Shown: positions 34,697-43,491, counted from the first letter of the stretch. The stretch is DNA of 47,904 nt from Achromobacter sp. Bel (GCF_012928505.1 NZ_JABBJN010000046.1:1-47904); one strand, 5' to 3'. Program-made: numbers and translations. Notes: generated by a model not told the origin, from the sequence alone.

Positions 34697-35788
34697 ATGT
34701 CGCACCCTACCCTGGTGCCCGACCCGCCCATTCGGGAACGGCGCTTTCGCATCGGCTGCATCGGCGCCGGCATGATCATGGCCGAGTGCCATCTGGCGGC
34801 CTACGAGCAGGCCGGCTTCACGGTGGCAGCGATCGCGTCGCGCACCCGCAGCAAAGCGGCCAAGGTCGCCGAACGCTACGGCATCCCGCTAGTGCATGAG
34901 AATCCCCTGGCCCTGATCGCCGATCCGCAGATCGAGATCGTGGACATCGCGTATCCGCCCGACCTGCAGCCCGCCCTGATTCGCGCCGCATTGCGCGCCC
35001 CGCACGTGCGCGGCGTGCTGGCACAGAAGCCCCTTGCCCTCTCGCTGGACGAAGCCCGCGCCTTGCGCGACGAGGCGCGGGCCGCCGGCAAGATCCTGTC
35101 GGTAAACCAGAACATGCGCTACGACCAATCGATGCGCACGCTCAAACAGCTGCTTGACCAGGGCGTGCTGGGCACGCCGGTGTTCGCGCAGATCGACATG
35201 CACGCGATCCCGCACTGGCAGGATTTTTTGCGCGGCTATGACCGGCTGACGCTCTCGAACATGAGCGTGCATCACCTCGATGCCCTGCGTTATCTGTTTG
35301 GCGAGCCCACCGAGATCACCAGCATCACCCGCCCCGATCCGCGCACCGAGTTCGCGCATCAGGATGGGCTGGTGAGCACCACGCTGCGCTTTGGCAACGG
35401 CCTGCTTGCGCTATCGCTCGAAGATGTGTGGTCGGGCCCGCGGGCCGAGGGATACCCCGAGGACCCGCACATCCGCTGGCGCGTGGAAGGCACCGATGGC
35501 GTCGCGCGCGGCACCATCGGCTGGCCCACCGGCGAGCCGTCGACCCTGAGCTACGCCTCGCGCGCGGCCCAGGGCCACACCGACGGGCGTTGGGTAACTC
35601 CCACGTGGGACACGATGTGGTTTCCGCATGCCTTCATCGGCGTGATGGAGCAGTTGCAGTACGCGCTGGCCAGCGGCACCGAGCCTGCGTTGAGCGTGAC
35701 CGACAACGTACGCACAATGGCGCTGGTCGAGGCCGCGTATACGTCCATCGCCGAAGGCCGCACAGTACGGCTGCCGGCTGTTGAATAA
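34697..35788 (+). CDS. Gfo/Idh/MocA-family oxidoreductase
   Basis: 363 residues from the ATG at 34697, preceded by GGAGGAG, a strong start. The N-terminal Rossmann domain (about 12-135) starts FRIGCIGAGMIMAECHLAAYEQAGF. The family's EKP motif is QKP here (VLAQKPLALSLDEARAL, about 110-126), keeping the catalytic Lys. The C-terminal alpha/beta domain carries the family's substrate-site region (DMHAIPHWQDF, SNMSVHHLDALRYLFGEP). Members oxidise a sugar or cyclitol hydroxyl with NAD(P). It is the first gene of the LacI-controlled operon. Confidence 0.92.
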   Translation: MSHPTLVPDPPIRERRFRIGCIGAGMIMAECHLAAYEQAGFTVAAIASRTRSKAAKVAERYGIPLVHENPLALIADPQIEIVDIAYPPDLQPALIRAALRAPHVRGVLAQKPLALSLDEARALRDEARAAGKILSVNQNMRYDQSMRTLKQLLDQGVLGTPVFAQIDMHAIPHWQDFLRGYDRLTLSNMSVHHLDALRYLFGEPTEITSITRPDPRTEFAHQDGLVSTTLRFGNGLLALSLEDVWSGPRAEGYPEDPHIRWRVEGTDGVARGTIGWPTGEPSTLSYASRAAQGHTDGRWVTPTWDTMWFPHAFIGVMEQLQYALASGTEPALSVTDNVRTMALVEAAYTSIAEGRTVRLPAVE

Positions 35789-35819
35789 CCAGACAGAAAA
35801 ACAGACGGAGACAACCATC

Positions 35820-36734
35820 ATGATCCAGACCGGAATCTTCTCGGGCTACTTTCCCTATGAGCTGGAGCGTACCGCCAAGGTGATCCGCTCGCACGGCTTC
35901 AACACCGTGCAGCTGGACCTGCATTTCAAGGACATGGAGCTCGGCCCGGGGCAGTTGACCGCGCAGAAATGCACACAGATCCGCGACACCTTCCGCAACT
36001 ACAACCTGCCGGTGTCCTGCATCTCGGCCTATACCAATATCGTTCATCCCGATCCCGCCGAGCGCCAACGCCGCAACGGCTATCTCAAAGAGATCATCAC
36101 GCACGCGCGCCAGTTGGGTTCGCCTTACGTAATCTCGGAAACCGGCACGTTCGCCACCGACAGCGACTGGGTGCATCACCCCAAGAACAAGACCGAGGAA
36201 GGCTGGGACCAGTGCCGCGCGATGATCGCGGACCTGTCGCAGCATGCCTATGACCATGGCGCGGTGTTCCTGCTCGAGACCTACGTGAACAACGTGGTGG
36301 GATCAGTCGAGGAAACGCTGCGCATGTTCGCCGAGGTGGATCACCCTGGCCTTGGCCTCTTGATGGATCCGACGAACTACTTCGAAGCGCACAACATCGA
36401 CCAGATGGACCGCACGCTCAATCAGGTGTTCGACGCGCTCTCCGACAAGATCTGCATCGCGCATGCCAAGGACGTGAAGCGTTCGGGCGATGACAAGTCG
36501 GAAAAACACAGCGACATTGGTGACGAGGGCGCGGCCGAGAGCCATACCTTCCGTGGCGTGGGCGAGATCGAGCTGCCGGCACCGGGCCTGGGCGCGCTCA
36601 ATTACGACCTTTACCTGCAGCGCCTGGCGAAGAAGCACCCCAACATTCCCATCATCATCGAGCACCTGACCGAAGACGACGTGCCGCGCGCCAAGACCTT
36701 CCTGGACGAGCGGCTGCGCGCGAACGGCCTGTAG
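35820..36734 (+). CDS. Xylose-isomerase-like TIM-barrel sugar isomerase/epimerase
   Basis: 304 residues from the ATG at 35820, 31 bases after the Gfo/Idh stop. The AP-endonuclease-2 type TIM barrel keeps a metal-binding set: Glu in VFLLETYVNNVVGS, Asp in GLLMDPTNYFEAHN, His in CIAHAKDVK and Glu in IIIEHLTEDD. The family contains sugar isomerases and epimerases, inosose dehydratases and 3-keto-glycoside lyases. Placed next to a Gfo/Idh/MocA dehydrogenase, it could act on the keto sugar made by that enzyme; this is inference. Confidence 0.88.
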   Translation: MIQTGIFSGYFPYELERTAKVIRSHGFNTVQLDLHFKDMELGPGQLTAQKCTQIRDTFRNYNLPVSCISAYTNIVHPDPAERQRRNGYLKEIITHARQLGSPYVISETGTFATDSDWVHHPKNKTEEGWDQCRAMIADLSQHAYDHGAVFLLETYVNNVVGSVEETLRMFAEVDHPGLGLLMDPTNYFEAHNIDQMDRTLNQVFDALSDKICIAHAKDVKRSGDDKSEKHSDIGDEGAAESHTFRGVGEIELPAPGLGALNYDLYLQRLAKKHPNIPIIIEHLTEDDVPRAKTFLDERLRANGL

Positions 36735-36859
36735 GCCGCCTCCCGCAACAGCGGCGCACCGCGAGGCACCATCCCATCAGGCCCGCGGCGCGCCTGCGAA
36801 CACGATTCTGAACACCGACACCGGCAAACGCGCACCCGCGCCTTTGCCAGGGAGAACTC

Positions 36860-38038
36860 ATGCCTGACATTTACGGAACCTGGATGACGCGCCGCGACGT
36901 GGAGGCGCGCACCGGACAGCTTGCGCAGTTTGCCGGCGTACGCCTGATGACGCTGGACGACGGGCTGGAGCGCGGTATCCGCATGCTGGAGTTCCGCAGC
37001 GGCACGGGCCTGCGTTTTACGGTGCTGGTGGATCGCGCGATGGACATCGCCGATTGCGAATACCGCGGCTTCGCCATGGGATGGCAGTCGCCGTCTGGCT
37101 TTCGCCATCCCGGCCTGCATGACTATGAAGGCGAAGGCGGACTGGGCTGGATGCGCTCGTTCTCCGGCCTCATGATCACCTGCGGATTGGACCATATTCT
37201 GTTCATGTACGACGCTCCGGCCGCCAACTACGTGTACGGCCCGCGCAAGACCGCCAAGCAGTCCATCCATGGCCGCGTTGGCACCATTCCGGCGCGCCTG
37301 ACCGGCTACGGCGAACGCTGGGACGGCGATCGCTGCGTGCTGTGGGCCGAGGGCGTCGTGAGCCAGGGCACCGTGTTCGGCGAGCACCTGGAGCTGCACC
37401 GCCGCATCGAGATCGAGGTGGGTACCAACGACATCAAACTGTCGGATCGCGTGGTCAATCGCGGCTTCTACCGCACGCCGCACATGCTCTGCTATCACAT
37501 CAACCTGGGCTATCCGGTGCTGGACGCCGACTCGCGCTATCTGGCGCCGATCCGCGATGTGGTGTGGGCGGCCCACGAGCAAACCTATCGCAAGCAGGGC
37601 GTGGGCTACCGCCGCATGCCGGCGCCGCAGTTGGGCTTTCATGAGCAGGTGTGGCAGCACGAGATGGCCGCCGCCGCCGACGGCAGCGTCCCGGTGGCCC
37701 TGGTAAACGATAAGCTGGCCCTGGGCATGCAGGTCAGCACCTTCAAGCATCAATTCCCTTGCCAGTATCAATGGCAGAACCTGCAATCGGGCCAGTATGC
37801 GATGGGCATCGAGCCCTCGACCAACCATGTGCTGGGCCAAGGCGCGGCGCGTGAGCGCAACGAGCTCATCTGGCTAGAGCATGGGGAAGAGCGCCGCTAC
37901 GACACCACGTTCAGCGTGCTGGGCTCGCCCGCCGATATCGCGGCATGCGAAGCACGCATCCGCGCGATCGCGGTACAGCCCGAGGCCGATTATCCGCCGT
38001 TGTCGGGGCGTTTCGCGCCCATTGCGGGGCGCACATGA
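36860..38038 (+). CDS. DUF4432-family aldose-1-epimerase-like protein
   Basis: 392 residues with GGGAG upstream of the ATG. The galactose-mutarotase-like beta-sandwich is visible from FRSGTGLRFTVLVDRAMDIADCEYRG, SFSGLMITCGLDHI, SIHGRVGTIPA and LSDRVVNRGFYRTPHMLCYHINLGYP. The histidines of SIHGRVG and CYHINLG sit where mutarotase-fold proteins bind sugar. DUF4432 has no fixed reaction; it is often found with sugar and cyclitol genes. The stop codon overlaps the SDR start by four bases (ATGA), so the two are translated together. Confidence 0.88.
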   Translation: MPDIYGTWMTRRDVEARTGQLAQFAGVRLMTLDDGLERGIRMLEFRSGTGLRFTVLVDRAMDIADCEYRGFAMGWQSPSGFRHPGLHDYEGEGGLGWMRSFSGLMITCGLDHILFMYDAPAANYVYGPRKTAKQSIHGRVGTIPARLTGYGERWDGDRCVLWAEGVVSQGTVFGEHLELHRRIEIEVGTNDIKLSDRVVNRGFYRTPHMLCYHINLGYPVLDADSRYLAPIRDVVWAAHEQTYRKQGVGYRRMPAPQLGFHEQVWQHEMAAAADGSVPVALVNDKLALGMQVSTFKHQFPCQYQWQNLQSGQYAMGIEPSTNHVLGQGAARERNELIWLEHGEERRYDTTFSVLGSPADIAACEARIRAIAVQPEADYPPLSGRFAPIAGRT

Positions 38039-38796
38039 GCGCGCGCTTCTCATTGCAAGGCCGTCGCGTGCTGGTCACGGGCGCGGCGGGCGGCTTTGGT
38101 GTGGACACCACGCTTGCGCTGCTGGAAGCGGGCGCCCGAGTGATCGCGCTCGACAACCACGCCGGGCATATCGATCGCTTGCGCAGCACCGTGCCGGCGC
38201 GGCTTTCCGACCAGCTTCAGATCCTGCAGGCCGATCTCGCCGAAGCCAGCGCGCTGCAGTCGCACCTTGACCAGCTGACCGCCGAGGCGCCGATCGATGT
38301 GGTCATCAACAACGCGGCGATCTACCCCTCGCGCCCGTTCGAGGACTACAGCGATGCAGAGCTGGCCCGCGTGCACCGCGTGAACGTGGAGGCGGCTATT
38401 CAGATCGTCCGCGCGGCGCTGCCCGGCATGCGCAAGCAGCAATGGGGCCGCGTGATCAACATCTCGTCGATCACGCTGTCCGGCGGCTGGGAAAACCTGC
38501 TGCCCTACGTGCAATCCAAGGGCGCGATGGTGGGCGCCACGCGCGCATTCGCTCGCGAGTTCGGCAAGTGGGGCATCACGGTCAACGCCATCTCGCCGGG
38601 CGCGTTTCCAACCGACGCCGAGAAGATCCATCCCGATCCCGAGGGCTACAACCGCATGGTGCTCGAACGCCAATCGGTGAAGCGCCGCGGGCACGCAGGC
38701 GACATCGCCGCGGCCATCATTTTCCTTGCCTCGGACGAGGCGGGTTTCATTTCCGGACAGACGCTGGCAGTTGACGGCGGCTGGGTCATGCATTGA
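38035..38796 (+). CDS. Short-chain dehydrogenase/reductase
   Basis: 253 residues from the ATG at 38035. Classical SDR motifs: nucleotide loop VTGAAGGFG (about 14-22), VVINNAAIY (NNAA, about 87-95), catalytic Ser in NISSITLSGG and the YxxxK pair in YVQSKGAM. The C-terminus SDEAGFISGQTLAVDGGWVMH is typical of beta-ketoacyl reductase-like SDRs. It oxidises or reduces a hydroxyl with NAD(P). It is the second oxidoreductase of the operon, coupled to the DUF4432 gene by overlap. Confidence 0.94.
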   Translation: MSARFSLQGRRVLVTGAAGGFGVDTTLALLEAGARVIALDNHAGHIDRLRSTVPARLSDQLQILQADLAEASALQSHLDQLTAEAPIDVVINNAAIYPSRPFEDYSDAELARVHRVNVEAAIQIVRAALPGMRKQQWGRVINISSITLSGGWENLLPYVQSKGAMVGATRAFAREFGKWGITVNAISPGAFPTDAEKIHPDPEGYNRMVLERQSVKRRGHAGDIAAAIIFLASDEAGFISGQTLAVDGGWVMH

Positions 38797-38826
38797 GGCG
38801 CATCGGCGCACGCAGAGGGTAGAAGC

Positions 38827-40023
38827 ATGAGTATTCTTTCTGGCTACAAAGTTCTGGACTGCTCCATCGCCATGGCGGGGCCTTTCGCGGCGCAGCGCCT
38901 GGGCGACCTGGGCGCCGACGTGATCAAGATCGAGCCGCCCACCGGCGAATGGCAGCGGCACGCGCCAGCCGGCGGCATCACGGGCAACAAGATCAACGTG
39001 TCCTTTCTCTCGCTGAACCGCAACAAGCGCTCGCTCGCGATCGATCTGAAGAGTGCCGGCGGCAAGGAGATCATCCAGAAGCTCGCGGCGCAGGCCGATG
39101 TGTTTATCCAAAACTACCGTCCGGGTGTCGCCGGCCGCCTGGGGGTTGACTACGAGACCCTGTCGGCGCTGAACCCGCGCCTCATCTATGTATCGATGTC
39201 GGGCTTCGGCGAAGACGGCCCCTATGCCACGCGCCCAGGTCAGGACCTGCTGTTGCAGGCGATGTCGGGCGCAATGCTGTCGTCGGGCCGTGCGGGCGAA
39301 GCGCCACGCGCGGCAGGCCAGTATGTGGTCGACGCCGTCACCGCGTATTGCGCCTTCGAAGGCGTGCTGGCCGCGCTGCTGCACCGCGAGCGTACCGGCG
39401 AAGGCCAGAAGGTCGAGGTCAACATGCTGGATGCGATCACCACGATCCAGATGCAGGAGCTCTCGGTCTACACCGTGGGGCACCAGCCGCAGGTGCGCAG
39501 TGCCGAGCCACATGCGCACGTGTACATCCGCGCCCCCTATGGCACCTTCGCGACGAGCGACGGCTATCTGGCGCTTGCCATGCCCGACATGAAAGTGCTG
39601 GCGCGCGTGACCGAAGAGCCGCGCCTGGCGGAGTACGCCGGCGAGCGCGACGGTTGGGAAAAACGCGACGAGATCTATGCGCTCGTGCGCGACACACTCG
39701 CAAAGGCCTCGACGGCCGATTGGTTTACCAAGCTCGATGCCGCCGGCATCTGGTGCAGCCCCGTCTATGGATACGCCGATCTGGTCGACGATCCGCAGAT
39801 CGCGCACAACGGCACCTTCGTCGAGTATGAGCATCCGACCGAGGGTCGGATCAAGACACCGGGTTTTCCGATCCGCTTTTCCAAAACGCCCAGCCAGGTG
39901 GCGCGCGGCGCACCGCTCACCGGCCAACACACCGACGAAGTACTGCGCGATTTTGGCTTCAGCGCCGACGAGATCGCCGCGCATGCGGCCTCGGGCGCGG
40001 TGCTGCGAGGCGTCTCGGAATGA
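38827..40023 (+). CDS. Family III (CaiB/BaiF) CoA-transferase
   Basis: 398 residues, the standard single-module length. N-terminal signature YKVLDCSIAMAGPFAAQRLGDLGADVIKIEPP, then FIQNYRPGVAGRLGVDYETL and the catalytic Asp region GQYVVDAVTAYCAFEGVLAALLHRE. It attaches CoA to a carboxylic acid by transfer from another thioester. Its presence in an operon of sugar-type enzymes implies that a later intermediate is a carboxylate processed as a CoA ester. It overlaps the next gene by four bases and starts 30 bases after the SDR. Confidence 0.93.
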   Translation: MSILSGYKVLDCSIAMAGPFAAQRLGDLGADVIKIEPPTGEWQRHAPAGGITGNKINVSFLSLNRNKRSLAIDLKSAGGKEIIQKLAAQADVFIQNYRPGVAGRLGVDYETLSALNPRLIYVSMSGFGEDGPYATRPGQDLLLQAMSGAMLSSGRAGEAPRAAGQYVVDAVTAYCAFEGVLAALLHRERTGEGQKVEVNMLDAITTIQMQELSVYTVGHQPQVRSAEPHAHVYIRAPYGTFATSDGYLALAMPDMKVLARVTEEPRLAEYAGERDGWEKRDEIYALVRDTLAKASTADWFTKLDAAGIWCSPVYGYADLVDDPQIAHNGTFVEYEHPTEGRIKTPGFPIRFSKTPSQVARGAPLTGQHTDEVLRDFGFSADEIAAHAASGAVLRGVSE

Positions 40024-41168
40024 GCGAGCGCGCCCTGCCCTACCGCGGCCTTACCTGGGACCATCCGCGCGGCTTCAACGCCCTGCGCGCCGCCACCGCA
40101 CACACGCCGCTTGTGCACTGGGACAAGCAGTCGCTCGAAGGCTTCGAATCGGCGCCCATCGCCGAACTCTGCGCCCGTTATGACCTGGTGGTGCTGGATC
40201 ACCCCCATCTGGGCGAGGCCCTGGCGCACGATTGCCTGCAAGCGCTCGACACCGTGTTCGCGCCCGACGAGCTGGCGCGGATCGCGCGGGATAGCATCGG
40301 GCTGTCGTACGACAGCTATCGCATGGCCGATCGCCCATGGGCGCTTCCGCTGGACGCCGCCACGCAGGTCATGGCCACGCGCGCGGATCGGCTCAACGGC
40401 CCCGTGCCGCGCACCTGGCGCGAGGTGCTGACGCTGTCGCAACGCAGCGGCGCGGTCGCGCTCAGTTGGGGCGGTCCGCACCCGTTCCTGTCGCTGCTGT
40501 CGATCGCGGCCGCCATCGCGCCCGATGCCGACCTGCGCCCGCACGGCGCTTGGCACGATGAGGCGACGCTCGTCGACGCGTGCGATGTGCTCAGCGAATT
40601 GGCGCGGCTCACGCCCGCGCACGCCCAGGCTTGCAACCCGATCGCGCTGCTCGGCCACATGAGCTCGCGCGATGACATCGCGCTCTGCCCGCTCGTCTAT
40701 GGCTATGTGAACTACGCCACCTCCGCGGTGGCGAAACCGCTCACGTTCCGCGACGCGCCCGAGGCCGAAGCGGGCAGGCCCGGCTCGATCCTCGGCGGCA
40801 CCGGCATTGCGATATCACGACGCTGCGTCGTGGGGCCGGACCTGCGCGCGCATCTATTGTGGTTGCTCTCGGCCGATAGCCAAAGCCGCTTCATCCCGCA
40901 GCACGAGGGACAGCCAAGCCATCGCGCCAGCTGGGCCGATGCGAACGTGAATGCGGCAAGCGGCAACTTCTATGCCAACACGGTCCGCACGCTCGAAGCC
41001 GCCTCGATTCGGCCGCGACACGATGGCTACATCGCCTTCCAGACCGAGGCCTCGCAGTTCCTGCGTGACGGCGTCGCCGCCCGCGCATCCTCCCACGCAT
41101 TGGCGCGCGGCCTGACGCAGCGTTTCCAGGCCAGCCTGGCCGACGCCCCCAAACACACCGCAACCTAA
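40020..41168 (+). CDS. Solute-binding-protein-fold protein without signal peptide
   Basis: 382 residues. The sequence follows the type-1 carbohydrate-ABC solute-binding fold: PIAELCARYDLVVLDHPHLGEAL, YRMADRPWALPLDAATQVMATRADRL, PRTWREVLTLSQ, RPGSILGGTGIAISRR and SQSRFIPQHEGQPSHRASW. The N-terminus is MSERALPYRGLTWDHPRG, with no hydrophobic segment, so the protein should stay in the cytoplasm. The fixed start overlaps the CoA-transferase stop (ATGA), so a hidden upstream signal is excluded. No permease genes are near. It may have been recruited as an enzyme, chaperone or sensor subunit for the CoA-transferase and crotonase around it; function unknown. Confidence 0.8.
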   Translation: MSERALPYRGLTWDHPRGFNALRAATAHTPLVHWDKQSLEGFESAPIAELCARYDLVVLDHPHLGEALAHDCLQALDTVFAPDELARIARDSIGLSYDSYRMADRPWALPLDAATQVMATRADRLNGPVPRTWREVLTLSQRSGAVALSWGGPHPFLSLLSIAAAIAPDADLRPHGAWHDEATLVDACDVLSELARLTPAHAQACNPIALLGHMSSRDDIALCPLVYGYVNYATSAVAKPLTFRDAPEAEAGRPGSILGGTGIAISRRCVVGPDLRAHLLWLLSADSQSRFIPQHEGQPSHRASWADANVNAASGNFYANTVRTLEAASIRPRHDGYIAFQTEASQFLRDGVAARASSHALARGLTQRFQASLADAPKHTAT

Positions 41169-41178
41169 GGATTTCGAC

Positions 41179-41949
41179 GTGAGCGCACTCGTCAATCTCA
41201 GTATCGATGGCCATGTCGCCATCATCGAACTCAATCGTCCCGAGAAGCTGAACGCGATGACGCCCGAGATGGCTGACCTGCTGATCGCGGCGGTGGAGCA
41301 ATGCAACACCGACTCGCAGGTGCGCGTGGTGATCCTGACCGGCGCGGGCCCCAAGGCCTTCTGCGCCGGCTCGGACATTACCGATCTTGACCGCTACGCC
41401 ACGCCCTGGGATTTTCGCAATCGGCTCGACTACTGCGACTGCGTACGCATGTTGAAAAAGCCCACGGTGGCGGCGATCAACGGCTATGCCTTCGGCGGCG
41501 GCCTGGAGATGGCGTTGGCCTGCGACATCCGCATCGCCTCCGACAACGCGCGCCTGGGCGCGCCCGAGATCAAGCTGGGCTGGATCGGCGGCGGCGGCAT
41601 GACGGCGCAACTCGTCCATGCGGTCGGCCCGAGCAACGCCGCACTGATGGTGCTGACGGGCGATCCCATCCGCGCCGAGCAGGCACTTTCCTGGGGCCTG
41701 GTGAGCGAGGTGGTGCCGCAGGAGCAGTTGCGCGAGCGCGCGCAAACGCTTGCCGCCACCATCGCCTCGCGCGCGCCTATCGCGGCCGAGACGGCACGCG
41801 TCAATCTGCGCGCCGCGCTGTCGATGCCGCTCGAGAAGGCCGTGGAATACGAGCGCGATCTGCAGGCGATCTGCTTCGCCACCGCCGACGCCAAGGAAGG
41901 CCGGAAGGCATTTGAGGAAAAGCGCGCGCCGAAGTTCGAGCGGCGCTGA
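41179..41949 (+). CDS. Enoyl-CoA hydratase/isomerase (crotonase) family protein
   Basis: 256 residues. Oxyanion-hole pieces AFCAGSDITDL and NGYAFGGGLEMALACDIRIAS are present, as is the first catalytic Glu (GAPEIKLGW). The second hydratase Glu is missing: the helix usually reading LAMEMVLTG here reads AALMVLTGD, and the GAGGTQ loop is GGGGMTAQ. Hydration is therefore unlikely; one-Glu crotonases act as isomerases, decarboxylases or hydrolases. It starts 10 bases after the solute-binding-like gene and ends the operon, so it probably acts on the CoA ester made by the transferase. Confidence 0.9.
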   Translation: MSALVNLSIDGHVAIIELNRPEKLNAMTPEMADLLIAAVEQCNTDSQVRVVILTGAGPKAFCAGSDITDLDRYATPWDFRNRLDYCDCVRMLKKPTVAAINGYAFGGGLEMALACDIRIASDNARLGAPEIKLGWIGGGGMTAQLVHAVGPSNAALMVLTGDPIRAEQALSWGLVSEVVPQEQLRERAQTLAATIASRAPIAAETARVNLRAALSMPLEKAVEYERDLQAICFATADAKEGRKAFEEKRAPKFERR

Positions 41950-42371
41950 CGGGTGGGGTGTCGCCCCGCGTATTCATTGGAAAGGTCACCTCGGGCTGGT
42001 TTGGCTCTTCGTGCAAAACATGAAGGACAAACCCGACCTCGCCACAGCCGGTGCCGGGACGCGCGAACACCGGTGCTACTGTCGAACGAAGAGGACAGCG
42101 CATGGGTGGACCAGGAGATTGCCGCGCGCACCTTCCGGTTTTCCGTCGAAGACAAAAAAGGCCGAGACGCCGGCGGCATCGAGGCGCTCGTCACATGGAA
42201 GAATGGCCAGCTTTCCGTGCTCACACTGTGGTCGGCATGGACATCATCTGCCGATAGAAACGCCTTCTGCTCGCAATCCGCCCCACCTGAACGAATCTTG
42301 CCGAGAGTTGGCCTGACGGCCCTTATTTGGTACAAGCAACGTTGATCAGAATCCGAGAATCGATCGCTGCC
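41950..42371. other. Intergenic region with a short unassigned frame
   Basis: About 420 bases. A plus-strand frame to the stop at 42345 contains a protein-like stretch around 42085-42240 (EDSAWVDQEIAARTFRFSVE, GGIEALVTWKNGQLSVLTLW), but its upstream part is not protein-like and no ribosome site is present. It may be a gene fragment. A short GGGG/CCCC hairpin after the crotonase stop (41955-41967) is too weak to call a terminator. Confidence 0.3.
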
Positions 42372-42992
42372 ATGTCCGAACCCTATTCTGCCTTTCTCAA
42401 GCTCCCGATATCCCGCGAGAATCTTGCCAGATGGCTCACTGCCCCGGTACCGGCGGCATCAAGATGGTCAGACTGGCGTTCCATCGGCGGGCAGTGGTAT
42501 CTCTCTGAAGGCAAGGATCTGGCCGCCTCCAGCGATCAGGATTTGGGCAAGCTCATTTCGGAATGCGACGCCATGCTGGCTCGCCATCCGGACAATCGCG
42601 CGGCGCTGGGGGCCATCCTGAAATCTGCGGAGGCCGAAAACATCAAGGTTGCGGCCTACGATCGTACGGGAACGCACGTCGTTGCAGGGTCGCTGACCTA
42701 TTCCGAAAACCTCTACGACCTCATCGTCTTTTTTGCGGTAGCGCGCGGAGCGGCCGATTTTATAGAGGCGGATGCTCGCGGCCTTGCAGTGGTTCACGAC
42801 TATCTCTGGAGCGCGGAAGACGAACGAGAAACTGTGGCCGCGCTTGAACTGGCCGGAAATGGCGGTTCCGTATTCCTGGCGCCCGAAGCGCTCGGCCACG
42901 CCGCGGGCGCATTCGAGGCCATGGTGGACGCGATGCTGGACGGCAAGGACGATCCGGAGTTCCACCCACGCGATCAACTCGACCACCTTTGA
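42372..42992 (+). CDS. Hypothetical protein, possibly immunity-type
   Basis: 206 residues from MSEPYSAFLKLPISRENLARWL; the frame opens 15 codons earlier, but that part is less protein-like. Mixed alpha/beta, acidic, no signal peptide and no membrane segment. The segment AAYDRTGTHVVAGSLTYSENLYDLIVFFAVARGAADF reads as a compact core, and an acidic C-terminal tail follows. I do not recognise a family. Its size, acidity and position just before a Rap1a/Tai-like gene would suit an orphan immunity protein, but no toxin is present, so this is a weak suggestion. Confidence 0.6.
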   Translation: MSEPYSAFLKLPISRENLARWLTAPVPAASRWSDWRSIGGQWYLSEGKDLAASSDQDLGKLISECDAMLARHPDNRAALGAILKSAEAENIKVAAYDRTGTHVVAGSLTYSENLYDLIVFFAVARGAADFIEADARGLAVVHDYLWSAEDERETVAALELAGNGGSVFLAPEALGHAAGAFEAMVDAMLDGKDDPEFHPRDQLDHL

Positions 42993-43070
42993 GACCTGGC
43001 CTGCGCCCGGCCGGGCCAGTAGAACGCACACAACAGGGCCGCCCGGCGAGCCAAAGAGGTAAAGCTTCCA

Positions 43071-43430
43071 ATGAGACTACGAGCACTCGTCATCATGCTT
43101 TCTGCCTGCGCGGTCTGCCAGGCGCAAGAAGCCAGGACCTGGCACTTTACCGGTGCGGAGCTGGCCGCGGCCCTTGAAGGCCGGATGCCCTCGGAGATTC
43201 GCGATGCATCGCTTCGCCGCCAATTCGCTTCCTCCTATGCGCAGGCCTACGTCGTCGGGATCGCCGACCAGACACAAGGCACGGTCTGGTGCACCTCCAC
43301 CGGCATCCTTCCCCACGAATTGAAGGACAGGGTGTACAGCTACTTGTCCACGCAGCCAGCCAGCCGTCTCGAGGAAAATGCCGGCCCGCTGGTCAGCGAG
43401 GCACTCCATCAGTCTTTTGCTTGCCGGTAG
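43071..43430 (+). CDS. Rap1a/Tai-like periplasmic immunity protein
   Basis: 119 residues. A signal peptide covers about 1-18 (RLRALVIMLSACAVCQAQE). The Rap1a/Tai pattern follows: WHFTGAELAAALEG at the mature N-terminus, SSYAQAYVVGIAD in the central helix, a Cys in TVWCTSTG, then VYSYLSTQPASRLEENAGPLVSEALHQSFACR with the terminal Cys. Known members neutralise cell-wall or other effectors delivered by type VI secretion. No effector or secretion gene is in the window, so it is an orphan. AGAGG lies 8 bases upstream of the ATG. Confidence 0.75.
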   Translation: MRLRALVIMLSACAVCQAQEARTWHFTGAELAAALEGRMPSEIRDASLRRQFASSYAQAYVVGIADQTQGTVWCTSTGILPHELKDRVYSYLSTQPASRLEENAGPLVSEALHQSFACR

Positions 43431-43491
43431 GATCATCCTGTCCACAGCCGTCCGAGCCCGGAATCTGCTGCCGCCAATCAGCGTGTAGGCC

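Noticed and set aside
36611..37840. A 409-residue minus-strand frame opposite DUF4432
   Set aside because: Low-complexity His/Ala/Arg composition and full overlap with a clear gene.
38050..39984. A 644-residue minus-strand frame across the SDR and CoA-transferase genes
   Set aside because: It spans two well-supported genes on the other strand and shows no family motif; composition is typical of antisense frames.
41953..42345. Frame after the crotonase as a full gene
   Set aside because: Only its middle is protein-like, with no ribosome site; kept as an unassigned stretch.
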